Part shown: positions 43,716 to 52,478 of the stretch, in pieces
Position numbering within the stretch: the stretch's first letter is position 1
Layout: each line of letters begins with the position of its first letter
From: Stutzerimonas stutzeri
GTDB taxonomy: Bacteria > Pseudomonadota > Gammaproteobacteria > Pseudomonadales > Pseudomonadaceae
Assembly (NCBI RefSeq): GCF_002909485.1
Contig: NZ_PPXG01000008.1
Coordinates: 238,110 to 302,109, forward strand
Length of the DNA: 64,000 nucleotides
Reading direction: 5' to 3'
The notes under the pieces: model-generated
What the model was told of the DNA's origin: nothing
Database searches by the model: none
The model's input: the letters and a program-made list of their open reading frames with translations, nothing else
Made by a program: the position numbers and the translations under genes

Positions 43716-45062
43716 TCACGCAGGGGTTGGCGTGGCAGCACCCTGCGGTTTCCATTCCTGCAGCCGATCCAGGCTGCCGCGGTAATGCTTGAGCCCCATG
43801 CCTAGCAGGATAATTGCGCCGACCAGCGCAACGCCGGTGACGATCAGCAGCGAGTACCGCAGGGCGTTGTCGTCGCCGAAGACGAAGTCGGTGCCCAGCG
43901 CCACCGCAGTCGGGCCGATGCCGAGGCCGACCATAGTGATGACGAACAGGTACACCGCCGAGGCCTGGCCGCGCATGGAGTTGGGCATGATCTCCTGAAT
44001 CGCCGCCGGGCCGACGCCGAAGGGCATGGCGATGGTGAAGACGTGAAGGGCGATCAGCGCCAGCGCCAGTTCGCCGGTGCCGGCCAGGTAGGCGAGGTTG
44101 AGTGGCAGGGTCAGCGCGGCAGAGATGATGCCGACCCGCAACGGTGCATCGCGATAGCCGCGGCGGTGCAGCAGGTCCGACAGCCGCCCGCCAGCGATGA
44201 TGCCGATCGAGCCGGCCACCGCCACCACCGAGCCGTAGAGCACGCCGACGTCGCTGGCCGACCAGCCGTAGGTGCGGATGAAGAACGTCGGAATCCACGC
44301 CGAACTGCCGTAGGCGGCGAAAGCCAGGCAGGCGAAGCCGAAGTTGTGGCACAGCACGGTGCGGCGGTTCTGCCGAATGTATCCGGCTACCTCGCTCAAT
44401 GGCACCTCGACGCCGGCGCCGACGCCTTTGCGCGACGGCTCGCGGATCAGCAAGAGCACGGCGGTGAATAGCACGCCGGCCGCGCCGAGTACGAGGAAGA
44501 TCAGCTGCCAGGGGCGGACCATGCCGAGCACCGGTAGCTCCACATCGCCTTGGGCCGAGGCGAACTTGACCACCAGCCCGCCGAGCAGAAAGGCCAGACC
44601 TGAGCCGATGTAGATGCCCATCGAATAGACGCTCATCGCGGTGCCGCGCAGCTTGGGCGGGAAACTGTCGGCGATCAGCGAATAGGCCGAGGGCGACAGC
44701 GCGGCCTCGCCGACACCGACGCCGATGCGGAACACGAGGAATTGCCAGAAGGTCCGCGCGGTGCCGCACAGTGCGGTCATCAGGCTCCACACCAGCACGC
44801 CGATGGCGATGATGCCGCGGCGGCTCTTGCGGTCGGCCAAGCGCCCGATGGGTACGCCGCAGATGGTGTAGAACACCGCGAAGGAGAAGCCCATCAGCAG
44901 GCTCATGTGGGTGTCGGTGATGTCCAGATCGCGGCGGATCGGCTCTACCAGCAGGTTGAGGATCTGCCGATCGACGAAGGACAGCACGTAGGCGAGCATG
45001 AGGATGGCGACCGTGACCCAGGCGCGGGTGCTCGAGGGGTAGCCGTTATTGTTGTTGTGCAT
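43716..45062 (-). CDS. MFS transporter, Spinster-like family
   Basis: 448 aa with about 12 membrane helices. The N-terminus (LMLAYVLSFVDRQILNLLVEPI) and the loop 2-3 motif GRLADRKSRRGI are typical of Spinster-type MFS proteins in proteobacteria, often encoded with degradation genes. GGAG lies 7 nt upstream of the ATG. Substrate unknown; the neighbouring acyl-CoA ligase and hydrolase suggest an organic acid or lipid-like compound. An IclR-type operator candidate is upstream. Confidence 0.88.
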   Translation of the reverse strand: MHNNNNGYPSSTRAWVTVAILMLAYVLSFVDRQILNLLVEPIRRDLDITDTHMSLLMGFSFAVFYTICGVPIGRLADRKSRRGIIAIGVLVWSLMTALCGTARTFWQFLVFRIGVGVGEAALSPSAYSLIADSFPPKLRGTAMSVYSMGIYIGSGLAFLLGGLVVKFASAQGDVELPVLGMVRPWQLIFLVLGAAGVLFTAVLLLIREPSRKGVGAGVEVPLSEVAGYIRQNRRTVLCHNFGFACLAFAAYGSSAWIPTFFIRTYGWSASDVGVLYGSVVAVAGSIGIIAGGRLSDLLHRRGYRDAPLRVGIISAALTLPLNLAYLAGTGELALALIALHVFTIAMPFGVGPAAIQEIMPNSMRGQASAVYLFVITMVGLGIGPTAVALGTDFVFGDDNALRYSLLIVTGVALVGAIILLGMGLKHYRGSLDRLQEWKPQGAATPTPA

Positions 45063-45176
45063 GGCAAGGCTCCATTGGCGAGGAGGGCTGTAACCAGCCC
45101 ATTCTCACTTTTGTCGGAGATTAGCCATCCGGCAAGTTGAATAACCCTCGCATATGTTTCGAAATATGCTAGCAGT

Positions 45177-45193
45177 GTTCCGCTCTGCGAAAC
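45177..45193. promoter_or_regulatory. Candidate IclR-family operator upstream of the MFS gene
   Basis: GTTCCGC (45177-45183), 3 nt, GCGAAAC (45187-45193): an inverted repeat with one mismatch. It lies 115 nt upstream of the MFS start. A similar site precedes the acyl-CoA ligase gene at 47693-47709. The GTTTCGC-N3-GCGAAAC form resembles IclR-family sites. Confidence 0.5.
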
Positions 45194-45211
45194 TATTTGC
45201 CTTCTGAAGCC

Positions 45212-46096
45212 CTACGCCACTGTGCGTTGTTGGCTCGGCATCAGTTCGGGCAACAAATGCGGCGCCCAGAGATTGTCGGCAAAACCGCGGCGGAAAAAGC
45301 CGAAGTGGCCGATGCGCGTGGCGCCGATTTCGGCGGGCGCGATGCGCTGCATGGTCTTCGGTGCCGAGCTGTAGAAGCCATGCAGGGATTCGGTGTTGCG
45401 CGCTGACATCATTTCGTCATCACTGAAGGACAGCGACGTCAGCGGTGTGCGCACCGCGGCAAAGGCCTGACGCATGGGCTCGCCTTCGACACCGACCAGG
45501 TACTGCGGATGCAGGCACCAGCGCCGCCACTGGCGAATCACCCCGGCAGGAAGGTCGCCTACCGCCCCGATACGAGCGCCTGGGAAGTAACCCGCCACCG
45601 CAGTCAGCACGGGCGCCAGGCCATGCCAGAGCAGCCACGCCTTGTTGCGGATCTGCGGGCTGTTCTCGCGCCAGTAGCCGCTGCCGGCGGCGATGGTGAC
45701 GATGCGGGTCAGGCGCTCATGGCCTTTGACCAGCGGCAGAATCTGCGCGCCTACGCTGTGGCCGATCCAGTACAGCGGCAATTCGCCGGCGGCATCGGCT
45801 GCCACGGCCAACATCGCACTGCAGTCATGGCGAGCCCAGTCGAGGATGTCGACATTCAACTGGCGAAGCGGCATTCGCCGCGAGCGGCCCATGCCCAGGT
45901 AATCGAAGGTCGCCACTTGGTAGCCGCGCTCGGCAAGCCATGTGGCGAAGTCGGTATAGAAGCGCTGCGGCACGCCCATCGCCGGCGCGATCAGCACGAC
46001 CCCGCATGGCGCGCCGCTCGGCTGATACCAATGGCTGGACAAGACATGGCCGTTGCCATTGTCGATGGAGCGTTCTTCAACCTGTATCGTCGCCAT
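45212..46096 (-). CDS. alpha/beta-fold hydrolase
   Basis: 294 aa. Nucleophile elbow GHSVGAQ (Ser at about residue 112), a likely acid/His pair near FSDDEMMS and the C-terminal GHFGFFRRG. The oxyanion strand is VVLIAPAMGVPQRFYTDFATWLAERGY. The family includes esterases and lipase-like enzymes of unknown substrate. Divergent from the tetR gene, whose operator candidate lies in the shared promoter region, so the hydrolase may be its target. Confidence 0.85.
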   Translation of the reverse strand: MATIQVEERSIDNGNGHVLSSHWYQPSGAPCGVVLIAPAMGVPQRFYTDFATWLAERGYQVATFDYLGMGRSRRMPLRQLNVDILDWARHDCSAMLAVAADAAGELPLYWIGHSVGAQILPLVKGHERLTRIVTIAAGSGYWRENSPQIRNKAWLLWHGLAPVLTAVAGYFPGARIGAVGDLPAGVIRQWRRWCLHPQYLVGVEGEPMRQAFAAVRTPLTSLSFSDDEMMSARNTESLHGFYSSAPKTMQRIAPAEIGATRIGHFGFFRRGFADNLWAPHLLPELMPSQQRTVA

Positions 46097-46162
46097 CTTG
46101 TTGTTCTCCGCGCTTCTGCGATTGCTGCGATCGGTGCAGTATACGAAGGGTAGAAGATAATT

Positions 46163-46179
46163 CTAGAAAAATATTCTAG
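46163..46179. promoter_or_regulatory. Candidate TetR operator
   Basis: Perfect inverted repeat CTAGAA (46163-46168), 5-nt centre, TTCTAG (46174-46179), in the 100-nt space between two divergent genes and 17 nt upstream of the tetR start. AT-rich against a GC-rich background. Position suits autorepression and control of the hydrolase gene. Confidence 0.6.
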
Positions 46180-46196
46180 TTCAGACTGGAGGCCGG

Positions 46197-46775
46197 ATGG
46201 CCCGTAGTAGCCGCAAGCAGGAAATCCTTCAGGGCGCACTCGCCTGTTTCACCGAGTTCGGCGTGGAGGCGACCACCATCGAGATGATTCGTGATCGTTC
46301 CGGCGCCAGCATCGGCAGCCTTTATCACCACTTCGGTAATCGTGAGCGGATCATCGCCGCGCTGTATCTGGAAGGGATCGGCGAGTACGCCGCGCTGCTG
46401 GAAGCCGGGCTGATCGAAACGCTGGACGCGGAAGCCTGCGTCCGGCTTTTCGTCACCAGCTACATCGACTGGGTGGTGGCGAATCCGGATTGGGCGCGCT
46501 TCGTTCTGCATAACCGCGGGCGGGTCGAGGCCGGGGAGATGGGCGAGCAGCTGCGCGAGGTCAATCGCACCCACGGTGAGCGGGTCGGGGCGATCCTTCG
46601 CCGTCACCGGGAAAGCGGAGCCTTTCGGCGGATGCCCGGCGACTGCTTTCTCGCAGTGGTGATCGGACCCTGCCATGACATGGCGCGTAACTGGCTGGCG
46701 GGACGTTCCCGCACCGCGCTGGCCGACTGCCGCGAGCTGCTCGCGGACATCGCCTGGGCCAGCGTCAGGGCCTGA
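46197..46775 (+). CDS. TetR/AcrR-family transcriptional regulator
   Basis: 192 aa. N-terminal helix-turn-helix (residues ~8-54: EILQGALACFTEFG, then EATTIEMIRDRSGASIGSLY, then HHFGNRERII). The C-terminal ligand domain is divergent. It probably binds the palindrome next to its own start. Three nucleotides separate its stop from the end of the convergent iclR gene. Confidence 0.92.
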   Translation: MARSSRKQEILQGALACFTEFGVEATTIEMIRDRSGASIGSLYHHFGNRERIIAALYLEGIGEYAALLEAGLIETLDAEACVRLFVTSYIDWVVANPDWARFVLHNRGRVEAGEMGEQLREVNRTHGERVGAILRRHRESGAFRRMPGDCFLAVVIGPCHDMARNWLAGRSRTALADCRELLADIAWASVRA

Positions 46776-46778
46776 CGA

Positions 46779-47564
46779 TCAGACGCCGAGGCTTTCGATA
46801 TCGCGGGCGAGCATTTCCAGCTGGTGGGCCAGCGAGTTCTTCAGGGTGTCCTCGCTGAGCTGGAATGACGGCGCACCGCAGGTCAGCGCCATGATGCTGC
46901 CGTCGGCCAGGTGAAGCGGCACACCGGCAGCCATCACGTTGCGGTCCCAGTCGCCGAGCGACAGGCAGAAGCCGTGCTGTACGAACTCCTCGAACGAGGC
47001 GTGCAGCGAAGCCTCGATGGCGGTCCAGCCATCACCGTACTTGCTGGCCAGAGCGGCCATCAGATGCTCGCGTTCCTTCTCCGGGGTGGCGGCGAGAAAG
47101 GCGCGACCGGCGGCGGTGGTGGCCAGCGGCAGGCGCACGCCAGCGTCCATGCGCAGGGTGGTGACCTCGGCCGGGCGGCAGTTTTCCACGTAGATCATCG
47201 ACAGTCGGTCACGGCACGTCAGGCCCACGGTGGTGTTGGTGCGGCGGGCGAATTCATCCATGTACGGCTTGGCCAGCTGGCGCACGCGCAGGTTGGAGAC
47301 GTAGGCATAACCGAGCGCCAGCACGCCGGAATCGAGCTGGTATTTCTCCAACTGCTGCGAATAGCTGAGGTAGCCGAGCTTGGTCAGGGTGTAGGTCATG
47401 CGCGACACGGTGGGCTTGGGCAGCCCGGTGATGCGTGCGATGTCCTGGTTGCCCATTACCACCGAGCCATGGGTGAAGGCACGCAGCACGTCCAGCCCGC
47501 GGGCCAGCGCTTCGACGAACTTGCGATCTTTGGGAGTGCCGGTGTCTTCGATGTCGTCGCTCAT
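46779..47564 (-). CDS. IclR-family transcriptional regulator
   Basis: 261 aa. Winged helix at the N-terminus (NQDIARITGLPKPTVSRMTYTLTKLGYL, about residues 42-70) and an IclR effector-binding domain (VGLTCRDRLSMIYVENCRP, then VRLPLATTAAGRAFLA). PcaR/PobR-like architecture, often an activator or repressor of aromatic or fatty-acid breakdown. The start at 47564 gives the usual N-terminal extension. Divergent from the acyl-CoA ligase gene. Confidence 0.92.
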   Translation of the reverse strand: MSDDIEDTGTPKDRKFVEALARGLDVLRAFTHGSVVMGNQDIARITGLPKPTVSRMTYTLTKLGYLSYSQQLEKYQLDSGVLALGYAYVSNLRVRQLAKPYMDEFARRTNTTVGLTCRDRLSMIYVENCRPAEVTTLRMDAGVRLPLATTAAGRAFLAATPEKEREHLMAALASKYGDGWTAIEASLHASFEEFVQHGFCLSLGDWDRNVMAAGVPLHLADGSIMALTCGAPSFQLSEDTLKNSLAHQLEMLARDIESLGV

Positions 47565-47692
47565 GGTCTCGGTCTTTCTAGCTAGTGGGCAGCGGTGGCG
47601 AACGATAGCAGATCGCCCGGCGTCGAGCAGTGCGGCCATTAGCGATCATTGCGATGGGAAAACTGATCTACTACTATCGAATTCGACATCAA

Positions 47693-47709
47693 GTTTCGCA
47701 CAGTAAAAC
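47693..47709. promoter_or_regulatory. Candidate IclR-family operator upstream of the acyl-CoA ligase gene
   Basis: GTTTCGC (47693-47699), 3 nt, GTAAAAC (47703-47709): same arm and spacing as the site before the MFS gene, with a less perfect right arm. It lies 25 nt upstream of the ligase start and within the iclR divergent region. Confidence 0.45.
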
Positions 47710-47733
47710 AATAATTCATTTTGGAGAATGTCG

Positions 47734-49359
47734 ATGTCCGCTTCCGCGCAAGGCTACGTGGCTGCTGAACTCGCCCGTGGTGGTTACCAGAACGTTCATG
47801 ACCTGCTTGCCCAGGCCTGCGCGAATCATCCGCAGCGCACGGCATTTTCCTGTGGCGACGACCGCCTCAACTACGCCGAGCTGGCCACATGGGCTGACGC
47901 CTTCGCCCGCTACCTGCGGCATCACGCTGGTCTGCAACCCGGTGATCGGCTGGCGCTGCAGCTGCCCAATTCGTTGCAGTATCCCATCGCCGTATTCGGG
48001 GCGCTCAAGGCCGGGCTGGTGATCGTCAACACCAATCCGCAGTACACCGCTGCCGAAGCCGGACATCAGTTCCGTGATTCCGGCGCCAAGGCGATCCTTG
48101 TGCTCGATCGGCTGCTGCCACTGGTGCGCGCGGTGCTGGCGGACAGCGGTCTGCAGCAGATCATCCTGACCAGCGTTGACGATCTGCAGGAGCCTGCCTA
48201 CGAAAGCGGGGAGCCTGAAACGCAGCGCTTTATGCAGGCGCTGCGGCTGGGTGCGGAAAGTCCGCCGCTGGAAGGCGAGGCAGGCCTCGACCGGCTGGCG
48301 CTGCTGCAATACACCGGCGGCACGACCGGTGTGTCCAAGGGCGCGATGCTCACGCACCGCAACCTGCTGGCCAACGTATTGCAGACCATCGAACTGTTTG
48401 ACCGGCCGGGCCTGCTGGAGCCGGAAAAAGACGTGCGCATCGCGCCGCTGCCGCTGTATCACATCATGGCCTTTGCCACGAACTGTCTGAGCTCGGTGGG
48501 CATGGGCCTGCACACCGTGTTCATCCGCGACGGGCGCAATCTGGACGAGACCATCGGCGCCATGCGTCGCTATCCCTTCAGCCTGCTCAGCGGCATCAAC
48601 ACGCTGTTTGTCGGGCTGATGAATCATCCGGAATTTCGCAGCATCGATTTCTCCCATCTGAAGTGGGCGACCTCAGGCGGTGCGCCGCTGAACAGCGAAG
48701 TAGGGCGCCGTTGGCAGGCACTGACCGGCGCGCCGATCCGCGAAGGTTTCGGCCTGACCGAGGCCTCGCCGGTGGTGGCGACCGGGACGCAGCTGAGCCC
48801 CTACCGCGAAGGCTACATCGGTCAGGCGCTGATCGAGACCGAGCTGCGCACCGTGGATGACGAGGGCAACGACGTAGCGCCGGAAACTCCGGGCGAATTG
48901 TGGCTGCGCGGCCCGCAGGTGATGCAGGGCTATTGGCAGCGGCCGGATGAGACAGCCAAGGTGCTCACCGCCGATGGCTGGTTGAAGACCGGCGACATCG
49001 CCTTGCTGGATGTCGAGGGCTTCGTGAAGATCGTTGATCGCAAGAAGGACATGATCCTGGTGTCCGGCTTCAACGTCTTTCCCAACGAGATCGAGGATGT
49101 GCTGATGCAGCATCCATCCGTGCGTGAATGCGTGGCGGTGGGCGTGCCGGATGCGCGCAAGGGCGAGGCGGTGAAGGTCTTTGTCAGCCTCAAGGACGAT
49201 GCGGTTGACGACCAGGCGTTGCTCGAGCATTGCCGGCAGTACCTCACCGGCTACAAGATGCCGAGCTTTCTCGAGATACGTGATGAATTGCCCAAGACGG
49301 CGGTGGGCAAGTTGCTGCGTCGGCAGCTGCGTGACGAAGCGCGCGCCGCTTTGGGCTGA
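47734..49359 (+). CDS. long-chain acyl-CoA synthetase (FadD-like AMP-dependent ligase)
   Basis: 541 aa. ANL-superfamily motifs: LLQYTGGTTGVSKGAMLTH (AMP-binding P-loop), REGFGLTEASPVV, WLKTGDIALLD, and the C-terminal DRKKDMILVSGFNVFPNEIE and KTAVGKLLRR with the adenylation Lys. It activates a fatty or related carboxylic acid with ATP and CoA. GGAG sits 7 nt before the ATG at 47734; another ATG two codons earlier is too near. Probably under the divergent IclR regulator. Confidence 0.9.
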   Translation: MSASAQGYVAAELARGGYQNVHDLLAQACANHPQRTAFSCGDDRLNYAELATWADAFARYLRHHAGLQPGDRLALQLPNSLQYPIAVFGALKAGLVIVNTNPQYTAAEAGHQFRDSGAKAILVLDRLLPLVRAVLADSGLQQIILTSVDDLQEPAYESGEPETQRFMQALRLGAESPPLEGEAGLDRLALLQYTGGTTGVSKGAMLTHRNLLANVLQTIELFDRPGLLEPEKDVRIAPLPLYHIMAFATNCLSSVGMGLHTVFIRDGRNLDETIGAMRRYPFSLLSGINTLFVGLMNHPEFRSIDFSHLKWATSGGAPLNSEVGRRWQALTGAPIREGFGLTEASPVVATGTQLSPYREGYIGQALIETELRTVDDEGNDVAPETPGELWLRGPQVMQGYWQRPDETAKVLTADGWLKTGDIALLDVEGFVKIVDRKKDMILVSGFNVFPNEIEDVLMQHPSVRECVAVGVPDARKGEAVKVFVSLKDDAVDDQALLEHCRQYLTGYKMPSFLEIRDELPKTAVGKLLRRQLRDEARAALG

Positions 49360-49657
49360 TCGCTACCTATATATATGTTGGCGGGGCGACGGGCGGACCG
49401 GCAGGGGCCACAGCCCGCCACGGCAGCAGGGCTAGGCGCAGCAAGCCTTCGGCAGTCGGGCGGAAATATCAATCCGCGCTTGTTGCCCTAGGGGGTTTCT
49501 GATATAAAGCAGCGCTCTTTTCTAGGGGCCCGGTATCTTCGTTTGCAACGTGACCGGTAAGACCCCCATGAAACGTGGCGCTGAGCGCCGAACTGACAAG
49601 TGAATTCAAGCGGCCAACCCATGCCGGGTTGGGCATGTGGTTTTAGAGGGCTGAGCC
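49360..49657. other. Leader and promoter region of rpmB-rpmG
   Basis: 298 nt between the acyl-CoA ligase and rpmB. It contains a strong promoter at 49480-49508; downstream there is a leader of about 140 nt. No gene. Confidence 0.55.
49480..49508 (+). promoter_or_regulatory. Sigma-70 promoter for rpmB-rpmG
   Basis: TTGTTG (49480-49485), 17-nt spacer, TATAAA (49503-49508). Good match and ideal spacing. Confidence 0.65.
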
Positions 49658-49894
49658 ATGTCGAGAGTCTGTCAAGTTACCGGTAAGGGTCCGGTAACCG
49701 GAAACAACGTTTCCCACGCAAACAACAAAACCCGTCGTCGTTTCCTGCCGAACCTGCAGCATCACCGCTTCTGGGTCGAGTCGGAGAACCGCTTCGTCCG
49801 TCTGCGCCTGACTGCCAAAGGCATGCGCATCATCGACAAGCGCGGCATTGACGTCGTTCTGTCCGAGCTGCGCGCCCGCGGCGAAAAGGTTTAA
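49658..49894 (+). CDS. rpmB: 50S ribosomal protein L28
   Basis: 78 aa, normal length. [32 protein letters not shown] is the L28 N-terminus. Part of the large subunit; forms a conserved operon with rpmG. AGAGGG precedes the start. Confidence 0.98.
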   Translation: MSRVCQVTGKGPVTGNNVSHANNKTRRRFLPNLQHHRFWVESENRFVRLRLTAKGMRIIDKRGIDVVLSELRARGEKV

Positions 49895-49905
49895 GGAGAA
49901 CTATC

Positions 49906-50061
49906 ATGCGTGACCTGATCCGTTTGGTGTCCAGCGCCGGTACCGGCCATTTCTACACCACCGACAAGAACAAGCGCACCACCCCCGACAAGCTCGAAAT
50001 CAAGAAATTCGATCCGGTCGTACGCAAGCACGTGATGTACAAGGAAGCCAAGATCAAGTAA
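49906..50061 (+). CDS. rpmG: 50S ribosomal protein L33
   Basis: 51 aa, starts [20 protein letters not shown] and ends [11 protein letters not shown]. It has no CxxC pairs, so it is the zinc-free L33 type. AAGGAG lies just upstream, and 11 nt separate it from rpmB. Confidence 0.97.
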   Translation: MRDLIRLVSSAGTGHFYTTDKNKRTTPDKLEIKKFDPVVRKHVMYKEAKIK

Positions 50062-50082
50062 TTGGTCGGCCCTTGAAGAAAG

Positions 50083-50107
50083 AACCCGCCTCTCGGCGGG
50101 TTTTTTC
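50083..50107 (+). terminator. Rho-independent terminator of rpmB-rpmG
   Basis: Stem AACCCGCC / GGCGGGTT around a TCTC loop, followed by a T-run, 21 nt after the rpmG stop. Confidence 0.9.
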
Positions 50108-50263
50108 GTTTCTGGCTATGGGCAAAGTTGCCGAGGCTTGCAATCACTCGCCGGTCGTCGTTCGCTCTGCCTACTTTGATATGCATCATGTACGGCGCCT
50201 GTCGAATTCGCCTATCGTGCGAGCTCTTTTTTCTCCCACTTTCGGCACGAGGATGCGCAGCGC

Positions 50264-52414
50264 ATGGCGAAGACGGACGGGCCCATTGCGGCAGACACCA
50301 AGAGCACTTCCAGCATCGCCCTGCAGGCGGCTTCCGAAGATATCTGGGCACAGAAATATCGCCTGACCAGCAAGGACGGCACGCCCATCGACGAGAGTGT
50401 CGACGACACCTGGCAGCGGGTCGCCCGCGCCCTGGCCGACGTCGAGCCGGCCAAGCGGCGCGAGCACTGGCACGAGCGCTTCCTCTGGGCGCTGCGCAAT
50501 GGCGCCATTCCGGCCGGGCGGATCATTTCCAACGCCGGCGCGCAGGATTACAAGCCGGCCACCTCGACCATCAACTGCACCGTCTCGGGGTCGATCACCG
50601 ACTCGATGGACGACATCCTGGGCAAGGTCCACGAGGCCGGCCTGACGCTCAAGGCCGGCTGCGGTATCGGCTACGAGTTCAGCACTCTACGTCCGCGTGG
50701 CTCCTTCGTCTCCGGGGCTGGCGCACATACCAGCGGCCCGCTGTCGTTCATGGATATCTTCGACAAGATGTGCTTCACCGTCAGTTCAGCCGGTGGTCGC
50801 CGTGGCGCGCAGATGGGCACTTTCGATGTCGGTCATCCGGACGTGCGCGAGTTTATCCGCGCCAAGCGTGAAGACGGCCGGCTGCGCCAGTTCAACCTCA
50901 GCCTGCTGATTACCGATGAGTTCATGCAGGCGGTGGATGCCGACGGTGAATGGCCGCTGATCTTCCCGGTGCATGCCAAGGAAGCCGGCGAGCTCGACCT
51001 GGCAGACGCCGAGCACGTGCTGTGGCGCGAGTGGCCGGTGCATGACGGCTACATCGTTCGCGACGACGGCCTGGTGGCCTGCAAGATATACGGGCGGGTC
51101 AAGGCGCGGCATCTGTGGGACATGATCATGGTCTCCACCTATGACTATGCCGAGCCCGGCTTCATCCTGATCGACCGCGTCAACCAGCTGAACAACAACT
51201 GGTGGTGCGAAGCGATCCGCGCCACCAACCCCTGCGGCGAGCAGCCACTGCCGCCTTACGGGTCGTGCCTGCTGGGCTCGATCAACCTGACCAACTTCGT
51301 CATCGACCCGTTCGGCGTCGATGCCCGCTTCGACTGGGACAAGTACCGAGAAGTGGTGCGCGTCTTCACCCGCATGCTCGATAACGTAGTGGAGATCAAC
51401 GGCTTGCCGCTGGAGCAGCAGCGCCACGAGATCGAAAGCAAGCGCCGCCACGGCATGGGCTTCCTTGGCCTCGGCTCGACGCTGACGCTGCTCAAACTGC
51501 GCTATGGCAGCCCGGAAGCCTGCGTGTTCACCGAAGAAGTTGCCCGTGAAATGGCACTGGTCGGCTGGGAGCAGGCGCTGGAACTGTCCAAGGAGAAGGG
51601 TCCGGCACCGCTGCTGAGCCAGACCTTCGAGGTCACCGCCGAAATGTTGCGCAAGCGTCCTGAGATGGCCAAGGACGGCTACAAGGTCGGTGATCAGGTC
51701 GCCGGCCGCGTGCTGCACGCCAAGTATTCGCGGTACATGCAGAAGATCGCCGAGTACGCGCCGGAGCTGATCGAGTCGCTGGCCGAGCAGGGCGCGCGCT
51801 TCACCCACCACAGCTCCATCGCGCCCACCGGCACCATCAGCCTGAGCCTGGCCAACAACGCCTCCAACGGCATCGAGCCGAGCTTCGCTCATCACTACTC
51901 GCGCAACCTGATCCGTCCGGGCCGCAAGGCCAAGGAGAAGATCGAGGTGTTCAGCTACGAGCTGCTGGCCTATCGCACGCTGATCAACGAGCGCGCCAAG
52001 CCGGGCTCCGACGAGCCGGGCGAGAAGCTGCCGGACTACTTCATCACCGCCGATGATGTCAGTCCGACCCAGCACGTGGATATCCAGGCCGCCGCGCAGA
52101 AGTGGGTCGATTCGTCGATCTCCAAGACTGCCAATGTGCCCACCGATTATCCGTTCGAAGCGTTCAAGGATATTTACCGCTACGCCTGGCGTCAGGGGCT
52201 CAAGGGTTGCACCACCTTCCGCTTCAATCCGGCGGCGTTCCAGGGCGTGTTGGTCAAGGAATCGGACTTGGAGAAGACGCTTTACCGCTTCACCCTCGAG
52301 GACGGCAGTGTGGTCGAGCTCAAGGGCAACCAGGAGGTCGAGTACGACGGTGAGGTGAATACCGCCGCCAACCTGTTCGATGCCCTGAAAGAAGGCTACT
52401 ACGGCAAGTACTGA
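50264..52414 (+). CDS. nrdJa: class II (B12-dependent) ribonucleotide reductase, catalytic part NrdJa
   Basis: 716 aa. Adenosylcobalamin-dependent reductase that makes deoxynucleotides with or without oxygen. Motifs of the barrel include STINCTVSGS, NPCGEQPLPPYGSCLLGSINL (substrate and radical-site region) and APTGTISL. The protein ends before the C-terminal part found in one-piece NrdJ proteins; that part is encoded by the next gene. The split nrdJa/nrdJb arrangement is known from P. aeruginosa. The GAGG upstream fixes the start. Confidence 0.93.
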   Translation: MAKTDGPIAADTKSTSSIALQAASEDIWAQKYRLTSKDGTPIDESVDDTWQRVARALADVEPAKRREHWHERFLWALRNGAIPAGRIISNAGAQDYKPATSTINCTVSGSITDSMDDILGKVHEAGLTLKAGCGIGYEFSTLRPRGSFVSGAGAHTSGPLSFMDIFDKMCFTVSSAGGRRGAQMGTFDVGHPDVREFIRAKREDGRLRQFNLSLLITDEFMQAVDADGEWPLIFPVHAKEAGELDLADAEHVLWREWPVHDGYIVRDDGLVACKIYGRVKARHLWDMIMVSTYDYAEPGFILIDRVNQLNNNWWCEAIRATNPCGEQPLPPYGSCLLGSINLTNFVIDPFGVDARFDWDKYREVVRVFTRMLDNVVEINGLPLEQQRHEIESKRRHGMGFLGLGSTLTLLKLRYGSPEACVFTEEVAREMALVGWEQALELSKEKGPAPLLSQTFEVTAEMLRKRPEMAKDGYKVGDQVAGRVLHAKYSRYMQKIAEYAPELIESLAEQGARFTHHSSIAPTGTISLSLANNASNGIEPSFAHHYSRNLIRPGRKAKEKIEVFSYELLAYRTLINERAKPGSDEPGEKLPDYFITADDVSPTQHVDIQAAAQKWVDSSISKTANVPTDYPFEAFKDIYRYAWRQGLKGCTTFRFNPAAFQGVLVKESDLEKTLYRFTLEDGSVVELKGNQEVEYDGEVNTAANLFDALKEGYYGKY

Positions 52415-52478
52415 ACCTGCCTGCCCAAACCGTTTGCACGCTGGGCTGCGGACGCCGCCCGGCAGGAGAGATTGCACA

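Noticed and set aside
50112..50263. Possible B12 riboswitch before the B12-dependent reductase gene
   Set aside because: The gap is only about 150 nt and I could not find a B12-box sequence, so the riboswitch is not supported.
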